From Aulosira sp. FACHB-615 (GTDB lineage Bacteria > Cyanobacteriota > Cyanobacteriia > Cyanobacteriales > Nostocaceae): DNA of 64,000 nt. A model generated the notes under the pieces. The model saw only the letters and a program-made list of their open reading frames with translations, was not told the origin of the DNA and did no database searches. Positions 45,139-53,595 of the stretch are shown here, piece by piece. Position numbers and translations under genes: made by a program. The DNA is taken from positions 119,530 through 183,529 of the forward strand of contig NZ_JACJSE010000013.1 in assembly GCF_014698045.1 (NCBI RefSeq), written 5' to 3'. Position 1 is the first letter of the stretch. Each line of letters starts with the position of its first letter.

Positions 45139-46317
45139 ATGAATTTCAAGATTCCTTTAGCATGGCTACAGCTTGCCCAACAAAAGATTCGTTTTGTCGT
45201 TGCTGTAGCCGGAATTGCTTTCATTGTGCTGCTAATGTTTGTCCAGTTAGGGTTTCAAGATGCACTTTATTCTAGTGCAACCGCAGTACATCAAAGCCTA
45301 CGCGGGGACTTATTTTTAGTTAGCGCACAATATAAGTCTTTGACATCTAATCAAAGCTTTTCTCGCACTCGTTTATATCAATCTTTGGGGTTTGATGGTG
45401 TTGAATCTGTTAGCACCATGTACTTGCAATTTGCCAAGTTAAAAAATCCCGTCAATGGTGAGAAATATTCTATTTATGTGATTGGCTTTGACCCAGGAAA
45501 TCCGGTACTAAATATCCCAGAAATTGAGCAGAATTTGGACAAGCTCAAAATTCCTGATGTCATGCTATTTGACCGCGATTCTCGTCCAGAATTTGGGCCA
45601 ATTGCTGCGAATTTTGATAAAGGAGATACTGAACAGACAATTGAAATCTTTCCTTTTGATGGGCCAATTGGCTATAACGTACGAGTCGGGGGATTATTTA
45701 GCTTAGGCCCTTCCTTTGGTGTAGATGGAAACTTAATTGTCAGCGACTCAACTTTTTTGCGGATAAATCCCAATACTCGTCCAGCAGAAAAAATCGACAT
45801 CGGCATAATTACTCTCAAGCCTGATGCTGATAAAGAAAAAGTTTTAAAGAGTTTACAAGGCAATTTACCAAATGATGTTCTAGTTTTTACTCGTCAAGGC
45901 TTTATCAACTTTGAGAAACAATATTGGGCAGATAGAACACCGATTGGTTTTATTTTGAATCTAATGTTAACAATGGCTTCTGTGGTAGGTGTGGTGATTG
46001 TTTATCAAATTCTCTACAGTAATATTGCCACTCAATTTATTGCTTATGCGACATTAAAAGCCATTGGTTATCCCAACTCTTATTTGTTAAAGGTGGTATT
46101 TCAACAAGCGTTAATCTTGGCATTTCTCTCATATATTCCCGGATTTTTCACTTCCATAATTTTGTATGACTTTGCAAGGGAAGCAACAAAATTACCCATC
46201 ATGATGAATGCGACAAATGCCTTGATAGTGTTTATCTCAGCAGTCTTGATGTGTATTACCTCTGGCGCACTTGCGATTAATAAATTGCGTTCTGCTGACC
46301 CGGCAGATATTTTTTAG
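45139..46317 (+). CDS. hgdC: HgdC: DevC/MacB-type ABC permease
   Basis: 392 aa. TM1 near the N-terminus (FVVAVAGIAFIVLLMFVQLG), a large extracytoplasmic domain (about 45-260), and three C-terminal TM helices (about 272-385), the FtsX/MacB permease topology. DevC-family proteins pair with a DevA ATPase to export glycolipids or drugs. No ATPase gene follows, as in Anabaena hgdBC, so the pair must borrow an ATPase from elsewhere or act differently. The gene ends directly in a GGGAGTA tandem repeat that separates it from hgdA. Confidence 0.88.
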   Translation: MNFKIPLAWLQLAQQKIRFVVAVAGIAFIVLLMFVQLGFQDALYSSATAVHQSLRGDLFLVSAQYKSLTSNQSFSRTRLYQSLGFDGVESVSTMYLQFAKLKNPVNGEKYSIYVIGFDPGNPVLNIPEIEQNLDKLKIPDVMLFDRDSRPEFGPIAANFDKGDTEQTIEIFPFDGPIGYNVRVGGLFSLGPSFGVDGNLIVSDSTFLRINPNTRPAEKIDIGIITLKPDADKEKVLKSLQGNLPNDVLVFTRQGFINFEKQYWADRTPIGFILNLMLTMASVVGVVIVYQILYSNIATQFIAYATLKAIGYPNSYLLKVVFQQALILAFLSYIPGFFTSIILYDFAREATKLPIMMNATNALIVFISAVLMCITSGALAINKLRSADPADIF

Positions 46318-46348
46318 GGAGTGGGGAGTAGGGAGTAGGGAGTAGGGA
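46318..46348. repeat. GGGAGTA tandem heptamer repeat
   Basis: Three to four GGGAGTA units beginning immediately at the hgdC stop codon. Same family as 43684-43710. Confidence 0.8.
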
Positions 46349-46546
46349 TTAAATAGGGTTTTCACTTTTCTAATTCTTTTTATCTAGTACAGTTCGGCGT
46401 AAATAAACCGACCATAAGGAATTACTAAAAAGCTTGTGGTATCACTATTCTTTCTTTTTCCTTTTGACCTTTTACTTTTGCCTTTTTGTACTAGCCCCTA
46501 ACCCCTCAGATTAAACATTCAAACTTTAGTAAAATAATAACCCCTG

Positions 46547-47548
46547 ATGAACTTACAAAACAAAACTCTCCTGATTACTGGGATTGATGATTTTATCGGG
46601 TTGCGTGCAGCCGAGTTAGCCATAGCGCAGGGAATGAAAGTGCGCGGGTTGCAAAGTTCTAGCGATCGCAAGATACCACAAAATCTGAATGTAGAAGCGA
46701 TCGCTGGTAACATTACCGACCCCAAAATTGCTCAAAAAGCTTGTCAGGGAGTAGATATCGTTCTCCACACAGCACAACTCACCCAAGAAGCTGGCCCCAT
46801 CAAAGAGTTTCGGGAAATCAACGTTAACGGTACTCTCAACATCGCAAAAGCCGCCAAAAGTGCTGGCGTAAAAACCTTCGTCCACCTCTCCAGTGCGATG
46901 GTATATGGCTTTGATTATCCCGATGGCGTAAGCGAAACTGGCCCTTTATCTGGTGATAATAATCCTTACTGTCAGACCAAAATCGAAGCCGAACAAGAAC
47001 TTTTACCCCTAAACTCTCCGCCAGACTTTGGTGTGATTGTAATTCGTGCTGGAGATGTTTATGGCCCTGGCTGTATCCCTTGGATCATTAGACCACTTTT
47101 GATGATGCGTCAAAAGCTATTTGCTTATGCTAACGATGGTCAAGGAGTTATCAACCATTTATATATAGATAATCTGATTGATGCTATCTTTTTAGCCATC
47201 CAAAAAGAAGCTTACGGCGAAGTTTTTAACATTACCGACGGTCAACAAACTTCTTGGAAAGAGTATTTCATGCGCTTGGCTGCAACTGAAGGTTTACAGG
47301 CTCCGATGTCTGTACCAAAAGATGAAATCAAACTATTTCTCAAAATCCGCAGTCAAGGACAAAAACTATTTCGTAAAAAAGCTGATATTCTCCCAGAATC
47401 AGTTGATTTTATGACCCGTCCCTATGCTTATTCTATCGCTAAAGCCCAAACTTTATTAGATTACAAACCCAAAATTGACCTAGAAGAAGGCTTGCGTAGA
47501 ACATCAGAATGGGTGCAGAAAACAGATATCCAAAAACTAGTTAAGTAG
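46547..47548 (+). CDS. hgdA: HgdA: NAD-dependent sugar epimerase
   Basis: 333 aa extended-SDR protein. The NAD-binding motif reads TGIDDFIGLRAAE (near 11-23; the usual TGxxGFxG is altered to DDFIG), the catalytic Ser lies in LSSAMVYG (near 121) and Tyr/Lys in PYCQTKIEAE (near 145). HgdA of Anabaena (all5345) was described as a UDP-galactose 4-epimerase influencing the sugar head group of heterocyst glycolipids; the gene lies here between hgdBC and the glycosyltransferases, as there. It probably supplies the UDP-sugar for the glycosyltransferases. Confidence 0.85.
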   Translation: MNLQNKTLLITGIDDFIGLRAAELAIAQGMKVRGLQSSSDRKIPQNLNVEAIAGNITDPKIAQKACQGVDIVLHTAQLTQEAGPIKEFREINVNGTLNIAKAAKSAGVKTFVHLSSAMVYGFDYPDGVSETGPLSGDNNPYCQTKIEAEQELLPLNSPPDFGVIVIRAGDVYGPGCIPWIIRPLLMMRQKLFAYANDGQGVINHLYIDNLIDAIFLAIQKEAYGEVFNITDGQQTSWKEYFMRLAATEGLQAPMSVPKDEIKLFLKIRSQGQKLFRKKADILPESVDFMTRPYAYSIAKAQTLLDYKPKIDLEEGLRRTSEWVQKTDIQKLVK

Positions 47549-47581
47549 TGTAATCGGCTATCATCTACTTAATTTTTTCAC

Positions 47582-47606
47582 GAACCGCCAAGAACGCCAA
47601 GGACGC
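47582..47606. repeat. 25-bp dispersed repeat, exact copy of 3199-3223
   Basis: Identical over 25 bp to 3199-3223 and similar to 34941-34965. Intergenic between hgdA and the DUF2141 gene. Confidence 0.75.
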
Positions 47607-47687
47607 AGAGTAAATAATCCAGACATTAGGTAGAGACTTAGCGTACCTCCGCGTTAAAAGATAAACATTACCTCTTCATGAATCATC

Positions 47688-48155
47688 ATGCGTAAAATTG
47701 CACGTTGGTCTTACTTTGTGCTTTCTTCTTTAATCAGCCTTTATTGTATTAAACCCGTAACCGCAGAACAAACTGCAACACTTACTATTGTAGTCAAAAA
47801 TGTTCGCCATCAAAAAGGTGATGTGTGCTTCCGCATTTACGCTGGGGAAAAAGGATTCCCGATGAGTGATAAAAGTGAAGTCCAAAGCGGTTGCGCCAAA
47901 ATTACAGGTAACACTGTAGTTAAAAAATTCTCTGGTTTAAAACATGGTACTTATGCAGTAGCAATTGTTGACGACCAAAATGGCGATCGCAAATTAAATA
48001 CAGACTTCTTCGGTATCCCTAAAGAAGGCTTTGGTATTTCTAAAAATCCTACTGTTTCTGTGCAAACAGGTACACCAAAATTTCGTGACGCTAGTTTTGT
48101 CGTTAACAAAAACACCAGCATCAATATTGTCATGAAGTATTCACTTGATCCATAA
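47688..48155 (+). CDS. DUF2141 exported protein
   Basis: 155 aa. N-terminal signal peptide (SYFVLSSLISLYCIKPVTAE), then a compact beta domain of the DUF2141 family with the typical segments GDVCFRIYAGEKGFP, LKHGTYAVAIVDDQNGDRKL and TDFFGIPKEGFG. Two Cys residues (in DVCFR and SGCAK) may form a disulfide, fitting an extracytoplasmic location. The gene occupies the all5344 position of the Anabaena HGL cluster. The biochemical role is unknown; co-location suggests a part in envelope assembly. Confidence 0.8.
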   Translation: MRKIARWSYFVLSSLISLYCIKPVTAEQTATLTIVVKNVRHQKGDVCFRIYAGEKGFPMSDKSEVQSGCAKITGNTVVKKFSGLKHGTYAVAIVDDQNGDRKLNTDFFGIPKEGFGISKNPTVSVQTGTPKFRDASFVVNKNTSINIVMKYSLDP

Positions 48156-48159
48156 GGGG

Positions 48160-48262
48160 AGAGAGGGGACAAGGTAGACAAGGGGACAAGGTAGAAACTA
48201 TGTTTGTCGCCCTTGTCTCCCCCCTCACCCTTGTCACCCTTGTCTCCCCCTTCCCCCCTCAC
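48160..48262. repeat. GGGGACAAGG / CCTTGTCACC inverted low-complexity repeats
   Basis: Purine-rich GGGGACAAGGTAGA units (48160-48195) are followed by CCCTTGTCTCCCCC and CCCTTGTCACC units (48208-48262), so the two halves can form a hairpin. The tract would add about 30 spurious residues to the next protein if translated from 48200. Confidence 0.7.
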
Positions 48263-48289
48263 CTCAACTCCTCCTCACATCTCAATTAC

Positions 48290-49549
48290 ATGGAAGCATT
48301 TACGATATTCCTGTCTAAGTCTTTGCTGGGTTGGCTGGCTATTCAGGTGTGTCTAGCACTTGTTTTCTTGTTCTACTTGCGCCTCAGTAAAAGAAGCTCA
48401 TTAGCAGATGAGCAGCTACCCAAAACGGCGGTAATTCTTTGTTTACGTGGAGCCGATCCGTTTTTACCGGAATGTTTGCGATCGCTTCTCACTCAAAATT
48501 ATCCACAATATACTTTAAAACTAGTTGTCGATAGTCAAACAGATCCAGCTTGGCAAATAGCCCACGACACTATCAGTCAACTAGGCGCAACTAATGTTGA
48601 TATCAGCTATTTAAGGGTGATTCGCCACAATTGCAGCCTCAAATGCAGCGCCCTTTTGCAAGTTTTTGCCGAATTAGATGATACTTACGAAGTTGTAGCT
48701 TTTGTGGATGCTGATACGGTAGTCCATCCCGACTGGTTGCGAGAATTAGTTAGCCCTTTATCTCATCCCAAAGTCGGCGCGACAACTGGTAATCGTTGGT
48801 ATGTACCAACTGGTAAATATTGGGGTTCAGTAGTCCGCTATGCAGGTAATGTTTCTACAGTTGTGCAGATGTTTTTATTTGGTATTCCTTGGGGCGGTAC
48901 TTTAGCCATCAAAACACAACTACTGCGCCAAACCGGGATACTGGATATGTGGGGTAAAGCCTTAAATGAAGACTTGATGATGCACAAAGTTTTGAAAAAA
49001 CACGGAATGCAAATCAAGTTTGTACCTTCTTTGATGATGTTAAATCGGGAAGAATCTGATTTACTCGGCTTAATAGATCATCTCAAACGAATGTTTTTAT
49101 ACTCTCGACTTTATCATCCGCAATGGATAGCTATAGTTGGGGATGTAATTTCTAGTATTTTATTTCCCGCCATCACTATTGTTTTATTACTAGCCTCTTT
49201 GTGGGATGAAGAATGGCAAACCGCCGCCTTATTATTTCGTTCTTATAGCATCTACACCCTGGGGCTACTTTTACTCATGTTGACATTAGAGATAGGAGTC
49301 AGACCAGTAATTTTAAATCAAGGTCAGTCAGTGACAAAATTATCCATCGGCACAATATTAAAAATGTTGATTGCCATCCCGTTAACACAATGGGTATATG
49401 GTTTAGCATTACTTACTTCTTTGGTCAGATCAACTGTTAAATGGCGGGGTGTGATTTATCGTGTCCAAGGGCCTTGGAATATCCGTTTAGTGGAATACCA
49501 AGCTTATGATTTTTTGGATCAACCGATAGATAGCAAAATATCTTTGTGA
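48290..49549 (+). CDS. GT2/GT21-like membrane glycosyltransferase, copy 1
   Basis: 419 aa from ATG 48290; upstream in-frame codons are repeat sequence. N-terminal TM (FLSKSLLGWLAIQVCLALVF), then a GT-A domain with RGADPFLPECLRSLL, the DAD metal motif in VVAFVDADTVVHPDWL (near 141) and the acceptor-side ED in LNEDLMM. Three C-terminal TM helices from about 290. It resembles ceramide-glucosyltransferase-like family 21 enzymes. The gene is a tandem duplicate of 49847-51106 with the same length and the same C-terminal sequence (QGPWNIRLVEYQ). In Anabaena the equivalent genes lie between hgdA and hglT; their acceptor is not known, but a glycolipid substrate is likely. Confidence 0.85.
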   Translation: MEAFTIFLSKSLLGWLAIQVCLALVFLFYLRLSKRSSLADEQLPKTAVILCLRGADPFLPECLRSLLTQNYPQYTLKLVVDSQTDPAWQIAHDTISQLGATNVDISYLRVIRHNCSLKCSALLQVFAELDDTYEVVAFVDADTVVHPDWLRELVSPLSHPKVGATTGNRWYVPTGKYWGSVVRYAGNVSTVVQMFLFGIPWGGTLAIKTQLLRQTGILDMWGKALNEDLMMHKVLKKHGMQIKFVPSLMMLNREESDLLGLIDHLKRMFLYSRLYHPQWIAIVGDVISSILFPAITIVLLLASLWDEEWQTAALLFRSYSIYTLGLLLLMLTLEIGVRPVILNQGQSVTKLSIGTILKMLIAIPLTQWVYGLALLTSLVRSTVKWRGVIYRVQGPWNIRLVEYQAYDFLDQPIDSKISL

Positions 49550-49691
49550 GTTAAAAGGGGCTAGTGCAATAAGGCAAAAGTAAAAAGTCAAAAGGAAAAA
49601 GAAAGAATCGTGATACCACAAGTCTTTTAATAATTACCGATGATCTATTTATTTACGCCAATCTGTACTAGAGTTTTAATCGCCAATCATC

Positions 49692-49724
49692 AGATCCCCG
49701 ACTTCTTAGAGAAGTCGGGGATCT
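49692..49724. repeat. Palindromic dispersed repeat (GATCCCCGACTTC hairpin), copy 2
   Basis: Arms AGATCCCCGACTTCT (49692-49706) and AGAAGTCGGGGATCT (49710-49724) are exact reverse complements with loop TAG. Same element as 41567-41599. It lies between the two glycosyltransferase genes and may attenuate or terminate read-through. Confidence 0.75.
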
Positions 49725-49846
49725 AAAAGTCCAAAATCCTAACAAACTCTGTGTAAATCCTGCGTCAGTTGACTGTTATTTTTCATGAGTCACAAAAGCT
49801 ATTTATAGCTTGTCTTTCAGATGCAATTGCGTAGGGTTTCTCAAAC

Positions 49847-51106
49847 ATGAATGAGTTAATAATATTTTTGTCTCGGTGCTTGTTGAGTTGGTTAGCTGTT
49901 CAAGTGTGTTCGGTGTTGGCGTTGTTGTGGTGTTTGTCTTCACGACCACAAGATCCATTACTAGATGAAGAACTGCCAAAAACAGCAGTAATTCTTTGTT
50001 TGCGTGGTGCTGATCCGTTTTTACCAAATTGCTTGCGATCGCTACTTCATCAGAACTACCCTAACTATAATTTGAAGTTGGTTGTGGATAGCATTGACGA
50101 TCCAGCATGGCAAATAGCCCACAATACTATCAATGAACTAGGAGCGACTAATGTTGATATCCAACCACTCAAAATAGTTCGTCATAGTTGCAGCCTCAAA
50201 TGTAGTTCTTTGATTCAAGCTGCCTCAGAACTCGATGAGTCTTACGAGGTTGTGGCTTTAGTTGATGCTGATACAGTCGTGCATCCCAATTGGTTGCGGG
50301 AATTAGTCACACCTCTCAATAACCCGAAAGTCGGTGCAACTACAGGGAATCGTTGGTACCTTCCAACAGGTAGATATTGGGGTACTGTAGTCCGCTATAT
50401 CTGGAATGTTTCGGCACTTGTACAGATGTTTCTGTATGGGATTCCTTGGGGTGGAACTTTAGCAATCAAAACCTCTGTACTTCATCAAACTGGACTGTTA
50501 GATAAGTGGAGTCAAGCTTTTGGCGAAGATACGATGATTCGTAGTGTTTTAGGTAAGCATAAACTTAAAGTTCAGTTTGTGCCTTCTTTGATTATGTTGA
50601 ATAAGGAAGAGTGCGATTTACCGAGTTTAAGATACTGGTTTCAACGTCAATTGTTATCTTCTCGCTTGTACCATCCTTTATGGATAGCTGTAGCTACTGA
50701 TGTGATTTTCACAATCATGCTACCGAATCTTTTATTGCTAGTATTTTTCGCGGCTTTGTTAATTGGAGAAGGAGACAGTGCCAATTTAGCTTTGAGTTGG
50801 TATGTCGGTTATATGTTGGCTTTAGTGATGCTGATCCTCTTTTTAGAGTTAGGAGTACAGCCAGAAATTCGCGCTCAAGGTCAACAAGTAACAAAACTTT
50901 CCGCAGCCGTAATTGGGAAAATTGCGATAACTTTGCCCTTCACACAATGGATTTATGGGTTAGCTATGTTAGCATCGTTTCAGATGCCCACAGTTCATTG
51001 GCGTGGTGTAACATATCAAGTTCAAGGCCCTTGGAATATCCGTCTTGTAGAATATCGTCCTTATCATTTACAAGATCAGCCAAGCGATCGCAAAGTTTCT
51101 CTCTAA
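49847..51106 (+). CDS. GT2/GT21-like membrane glycosyltransferase, copy 2
   Basis: 419 aa, ATG 49847. Same architecture as the gene at 48290: N-terminal TM (FLSRCLLSWLAVQVCSVLAL), GT-A fold with DADTVVHPNWL (near 141), GED in AFGEDTMI, and C-terminal TM helices. The two proteins align without gaps over most of their length and are clearly tandem paralogues that have diverged mostly in the membrane helices. Probably transfers a sugar at the inner membrane in the HGL or heterocyst polysaccharide pathway; donor and acceptor unknown. A 297-nt spacer with a palindromic repeat separates the copies. Confidence 0.85.
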   Translation: MNELIIFLSRCLLSWLAVQVCSVLALLWCLSSRPQDPLLDEELPKTAVILCLRGADPFLPNCLRSLLHQNYPNYNLKLVVDSIDDPAWQIAHNTINELGATNVDIQPLKIVRHSCSLKCSSLIQAASELDESYEVVALVDADTVVHPNWLRELVTPLNNPKVGATTGNRWYLPTGRYWGTVVRYIWNVSALVQMFLYGIPWGGTLAIKTSVLHQTGLLDKWSQAFGEDTMIRSVLGKHKLKVQFVPSLIMLNKEECDLPSLRYWFQRQLLSSRLYHPLWIAVATDVIFTIMLPNLLLLVFFAALLIGEGDSANLALSWYVGYMLALVMLILFLELGVQPEIRAQGQQVTKLSAAVIGKIAITLPFTQWIYGLAMLASFQMPTVHWRGVTYQVQGPWNIRLVEYRPYHLQDQPSDRKVSL

Positions 51107-51533
51107 CATTCAGAAGTCAGAAGTAATCTTCATACTATTCAGCACTCGGCAATGAGTGTGAAAAGAAGCTGATTTATTAATCCTTCTGACTTCTGACTCC
51201 TGAATTGTGCTTTCAGGAATTTCTCTAGCAATGCGTAAATCCTCAAATTAGCGTTTTGCGGTGTGAGCCAGAATTTTATAGCAATCCTATCTGATTTGTG
51301 ATACCAATTCTATGTGAGACTGCATTTAATCTTTTATCTCGTCTTCCTTTGTGTCCTACCCTTCTCCTGACGGAGACGCTGCGCGAACGGGAAGCCGCTA
51401 TCGCATCTATGCGACCTTTGTGGTTCGTTCTCTAATTCAGTGCATCTTAATACAGAATTGCTATGAGGAGTCGAGTATCTTTTTCCTCACAAACGATGAA
51501 ACTCCGAGAAAAATTAACAAACTAACTAAAATC
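51107..51533. other. Intergenic region upstream of hglT
   Basis: 427 bp. It contains AGTCAGAAGTAATC/CTTCTGACTTCTGAC inverted sequences (around 51113-51205) and the 29-bp repeat at 51361-51389. An in-frame extension of hglT begins at 51351 but runs through the repeat and is not annotated. Confidence 0.6.
51361..51389. repeat. 29-bp dispersed GC-rich repeat, copy 2
   Basis: Exact copy of 43155-43183. Lies in the hglT upstream region. Confidence 0.75.
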
Positions 51534-52802
51534 ATGAAAAAGCAACAGCTACGCATTGCACTGTTTACAGGATTATACTCTCCTTTTCTGACAGGAGTTT
51601 CCGTTGCAGTCCATCAAAGAGTTCGCTGGTTGCTACAACAAGGACATGAAGTTTTACTTGTCCATCCAGAAATCAACAATAAGTATCCCAAAAAAGTGAG
51701 CGATCGCCCCATGCCAGGGCTAGATGAGTTAAAATCTTTTCCGACTTTTTCTTCATACAAATTCCCCACAGAGCCTTTAATCTTTTATAAGTCTCTTCCC
51801 CAACCATTAAATTATCGTCATTGGAGTGATAATAAACTACTAAAACAATTTCAACCAGATATTATTGTGGTTGAAGAAGCAGCCCAAATGCGAGGAGTGT
51901 ATTCAGCCTTTTTACAAGGTTATGGTCGTCCTGTTGGAGTAGGATATGCAAAAAAAACTCATACTCCAATTGTTTCAGTTTTTCATACTGATATTGTTGC
52001 CTACATTAAATATTATTTAGGCGATACATTTTTCAACTTCCTGCGCCCGATTATTCCTCTGATAGTTAAACAGTTTAGTGAATCTTACGATCTGAATTTA
52101 TTTTCTTCTAAAGAACAGCTTGTAAAATATCAAAACCTCCAATGTAAACGAAGTGAATATCTTCCCTATCAAGGAATTAATTGCGAAAAATTTCATCCCC
52201 AAAATATCATTCATAATCCAATACCGAATGATAATCGTCCGACATTACTCTTTGTAGGACGTGTGACAGCCGAAAAAAATGTGCCTCAATTAATAGATGC
52301 TTTTCCAATAATTGCCGCTAAAGTTCCTGATGTGCATTTAGTGATTGTTGGTAGCGGCCCCTTAGATGCCGAAATTCGTCGGCGTGCAGCAAAATTTGGT
52401 TCTGGTATTACTATCTGGGGTGAGTCACACGGTACAGAACTTTTAGGTTGGTTTGCGCGTGCAGATATATTTGTCAACCCTTCAGTAACAGAAAACTTCT
52501 GCACCACAACTAACGAAGCCTTAGCTTCGGGAACTCCTGTAGTAGCCGTAACTGCACCTTCAACATCAGAACAAGTATTTCCTGGTCAGAATGGCTTTTT
52601 AGCAGAACCAAATAACCCCAGAGATTTTGCTCAAAAGGTAATCGCTATCCTAGAAAATCCTGAACTCAAAGCCGCAATGAGTGAACAAGCTCGTCCTTCT
52701 ATTCTTCAGTATGATTGGTCTGCTTGTATGGAGAAGTTTGAGGCCAGACTTTACGAAGTGGTGGAAACTTCCCAACCACGAAAACCTACAGTTGTGGGAT
52801 AA
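51534..52802 (+). CDS. hglT: HglT: GT4 glycosyltransferase for heterocyst glycolipid
   Basis: 422 aa from ATG 51534; the reading frame could start at 51351 but that segment is dispersed repeat. GT-B fold, family 4: N-terminal acceptor domain with FTGLYSPFLTGVSVAVHQRV, donor domain with LLFVGRVTAEKNVPQLI, IVGSGPLDAEI, and the E-x7-E motif in ENFCTTTNEALASGTPVV. In Anabaena the corresponding gene (all5341) attaches glucose to the long-chain alcohol made by the hgl PKS. It is the last gene of the plus-strand hgd-hglT arm and lies in the expected place relative to the two GT2 genes. Cytosolic or membrane-associated; no TM helix seen. Confidence 0.85.
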   Translation: MKKQQLRIALFTGLYSPFLTGVSVAVHQRVRWLLQQGHEVLLVHPEINNKYPKKVSDRPMPGLDELKSFPTFSSYKFPTEPLIFYKSLPQPLNYRHWSDNKLLKQFQPDIIVVEEAAQMRGVYSAFLQGYGRPVGVGYAKKTHTPIVSVFHTDIVAYIKYYLGDTFFNFLRPIIPLIVKQFSESYDLNLFSSKEQLVKYQNLQCKRSEYLPYQGINCEKFHPQNIIHNPIPNDNRPTLLFVGRVTAEKNVPQLIDAFPIIAAKVPDVHLVIVGSGPLDAEIRRRAAKFGSGITIWGESHGTELLGWFARADIFVNPSVTENFCTTTNEALASGTPVVAVTAPSTSEQVFPGQNGFLAEPNNPRDFAQKVIAILENPELKAAMSEQARPSILQYDWSACMEKFEARLYEVVETSQPRKPTVVG

Positions 52803-53016
52803 CTTGACTATCACTCTAGTAGTTCACCAACCCAATATTGCTGTGTAGACCCTGCAAGGGAGCAGGGGAGCAGGGGGGAATGAAGGTACTCTCTCCCCTG
52901 CCCCTCTGCCCCTCTGCCCCTCTGCCCCTCTGCCAGCAACCACGCAAAGTTATCTTGGCAGACTACTAGTTGGCTAAAAATAAAACAATCCCAAATGATT
53001 AGGACTCACGCGCCAA
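52803..53016. other. Spacer with CCCCTCTG tandem repeats
   Basis: Contains GGGGAGCA units at about 52859-52875 and five CCCCTCTG units at 52902-52933. No gene. Marks the end of the HGL island. Confidence 0.6.
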
Positions 53017-53289
53017 CTATTGTTCTACGTGAGTCCTGATCATTTGTGAGCGCCTAAATACCAACTTTTCATCGGTGTCTCCTAATTGTTGATTTGCCAC
53101 AGGCGATCGCGAAAAAATGGACTGAAGGAAGCGTTCTAGGTTCTGTAAAATCTCGTCGTTGGCAAGTTGCAAGCTCACAAAAACGGTTTGATATCCCAGA
53201 TTTTTAGAGTAAACCAAGATGCGTGTCATCAGGGAGCTTTTGCCCATTTGCTTAGGGGCTTGCTCTAGAACTTTATTAGCGATCGCGTT
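53017..53289 (-). pseudogene. Fragment of an AAA-like (Walker A) ATPase gene
   Basis: The frame APKQMGKSSLMTRILVYSKN and then FVSLQLANDEILQNLERFLQ is the P-loop part of the cyanobacterial AAA-like-domain family (usually 'APRQMGKSSLM', followed by WD40, CHAT or TIR partners). A TAG stops the frame 16 codons before the Walker motif and the reading ends about 76 codons after it, so only a piece of the gene is left. It lies between the HGL island and the tRNA remnant. Confidence 0.65.
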
Positions 53290-53478
53290 CTAAAAACACA
53301 ACTGTCCTTTTTCAGATATGGTTATATGGGTATAAGGGTGTAAGTATTCAAAACCCTTACACTCCATACCCTTTCACCCCCACACCCAATCCCCACAGAC
53401 AATTGTGGTGCGTCAGTCCTGTGATTGTATATTTTTAGTACAAAAATACTGTAAAAAGAACTGTCTTATAAATAAAGA
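53290..53478. other. Spacer with an imperfect inverted repeat
   Basis: GGGTATAAGGGTGTAAG (53328-53344) and CTTACACTCCATACCC (53356-53371) are near reverse complements around a short AT loop. No gene seen. Confidence 0.5.
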
Positions 53479-53510
53479 AAACCCTCGTAAGTCTTAGCTC
53501 ACAAGGGTTT
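53479..53510 (-). terminator. Rho-independent terminator of the tRNA-Gly remnant
   Basis: On the minus strand a 13-bp stem (53510-53498 with 53491-53479, two G-U pairs) encloses a 6-nt loop and is followed by TCTTTATTT. It lies just 9 nt past the 3' end of the tRNA fragment, as a normal tRNA terminator would. Confidence 0.75.
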
Positions 53511-53519
53511 CAGTTTCTA

Positions 53520-53565
53520 AGCGGGCGGCGGGAATCGAACCCGCATTAATAGCTTGGAAGGCTAT
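53520..53565 (-). pseudogene. 3' part of tRNA-Gly(TCC): probable attachment-site remnant
   Basis: Read on the minus strand this is a complete anticodon arm (ATAGC, loop CTTCCAA, GCTAT; anticodon TCC), 4-nt variable loop, T arm (GCGGG, TTCGATT, CCCGC) and the 3' acceptor strand CGCCCGC plus discriminator T. CCA is not encoded. The D arm and 5' acceptor strand are absent: the tRNA match stops at 53565 and AT-rich DNA follows. No group I intron is known for tRNA-Gly in cyanobacteria. Retention of exactly the anticodon-stem-to-3'-end portion is the usual footprint of a tyrosine-recombinase integration. Confidence 0.85.
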
Positions 53566-53595
53566 ATGAAATCTTTTATTTACAAAAGTTTCAGT
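53562..53595. repeat. Degenerate 34-bp direct repeat, left copy
   Basis: Aligns without gaps to 61282-61315 (TATATGAAAT, then TTTA-TTACAA-AG and CAG conserved; about 26 of 34 positions identical by eye). It begins at the tRNA remnant. The right copy lies just upstream of the interrupted pRiA4b-like gene. Confidence 0.5.

Noticed and set aside
53520..53565. Functional tRNA-Gly gene
   Set aside because: The D arm and 5' acceptor strand are absent upstream on the minus strand, and no intron type known for this tRNA would explain the gap.
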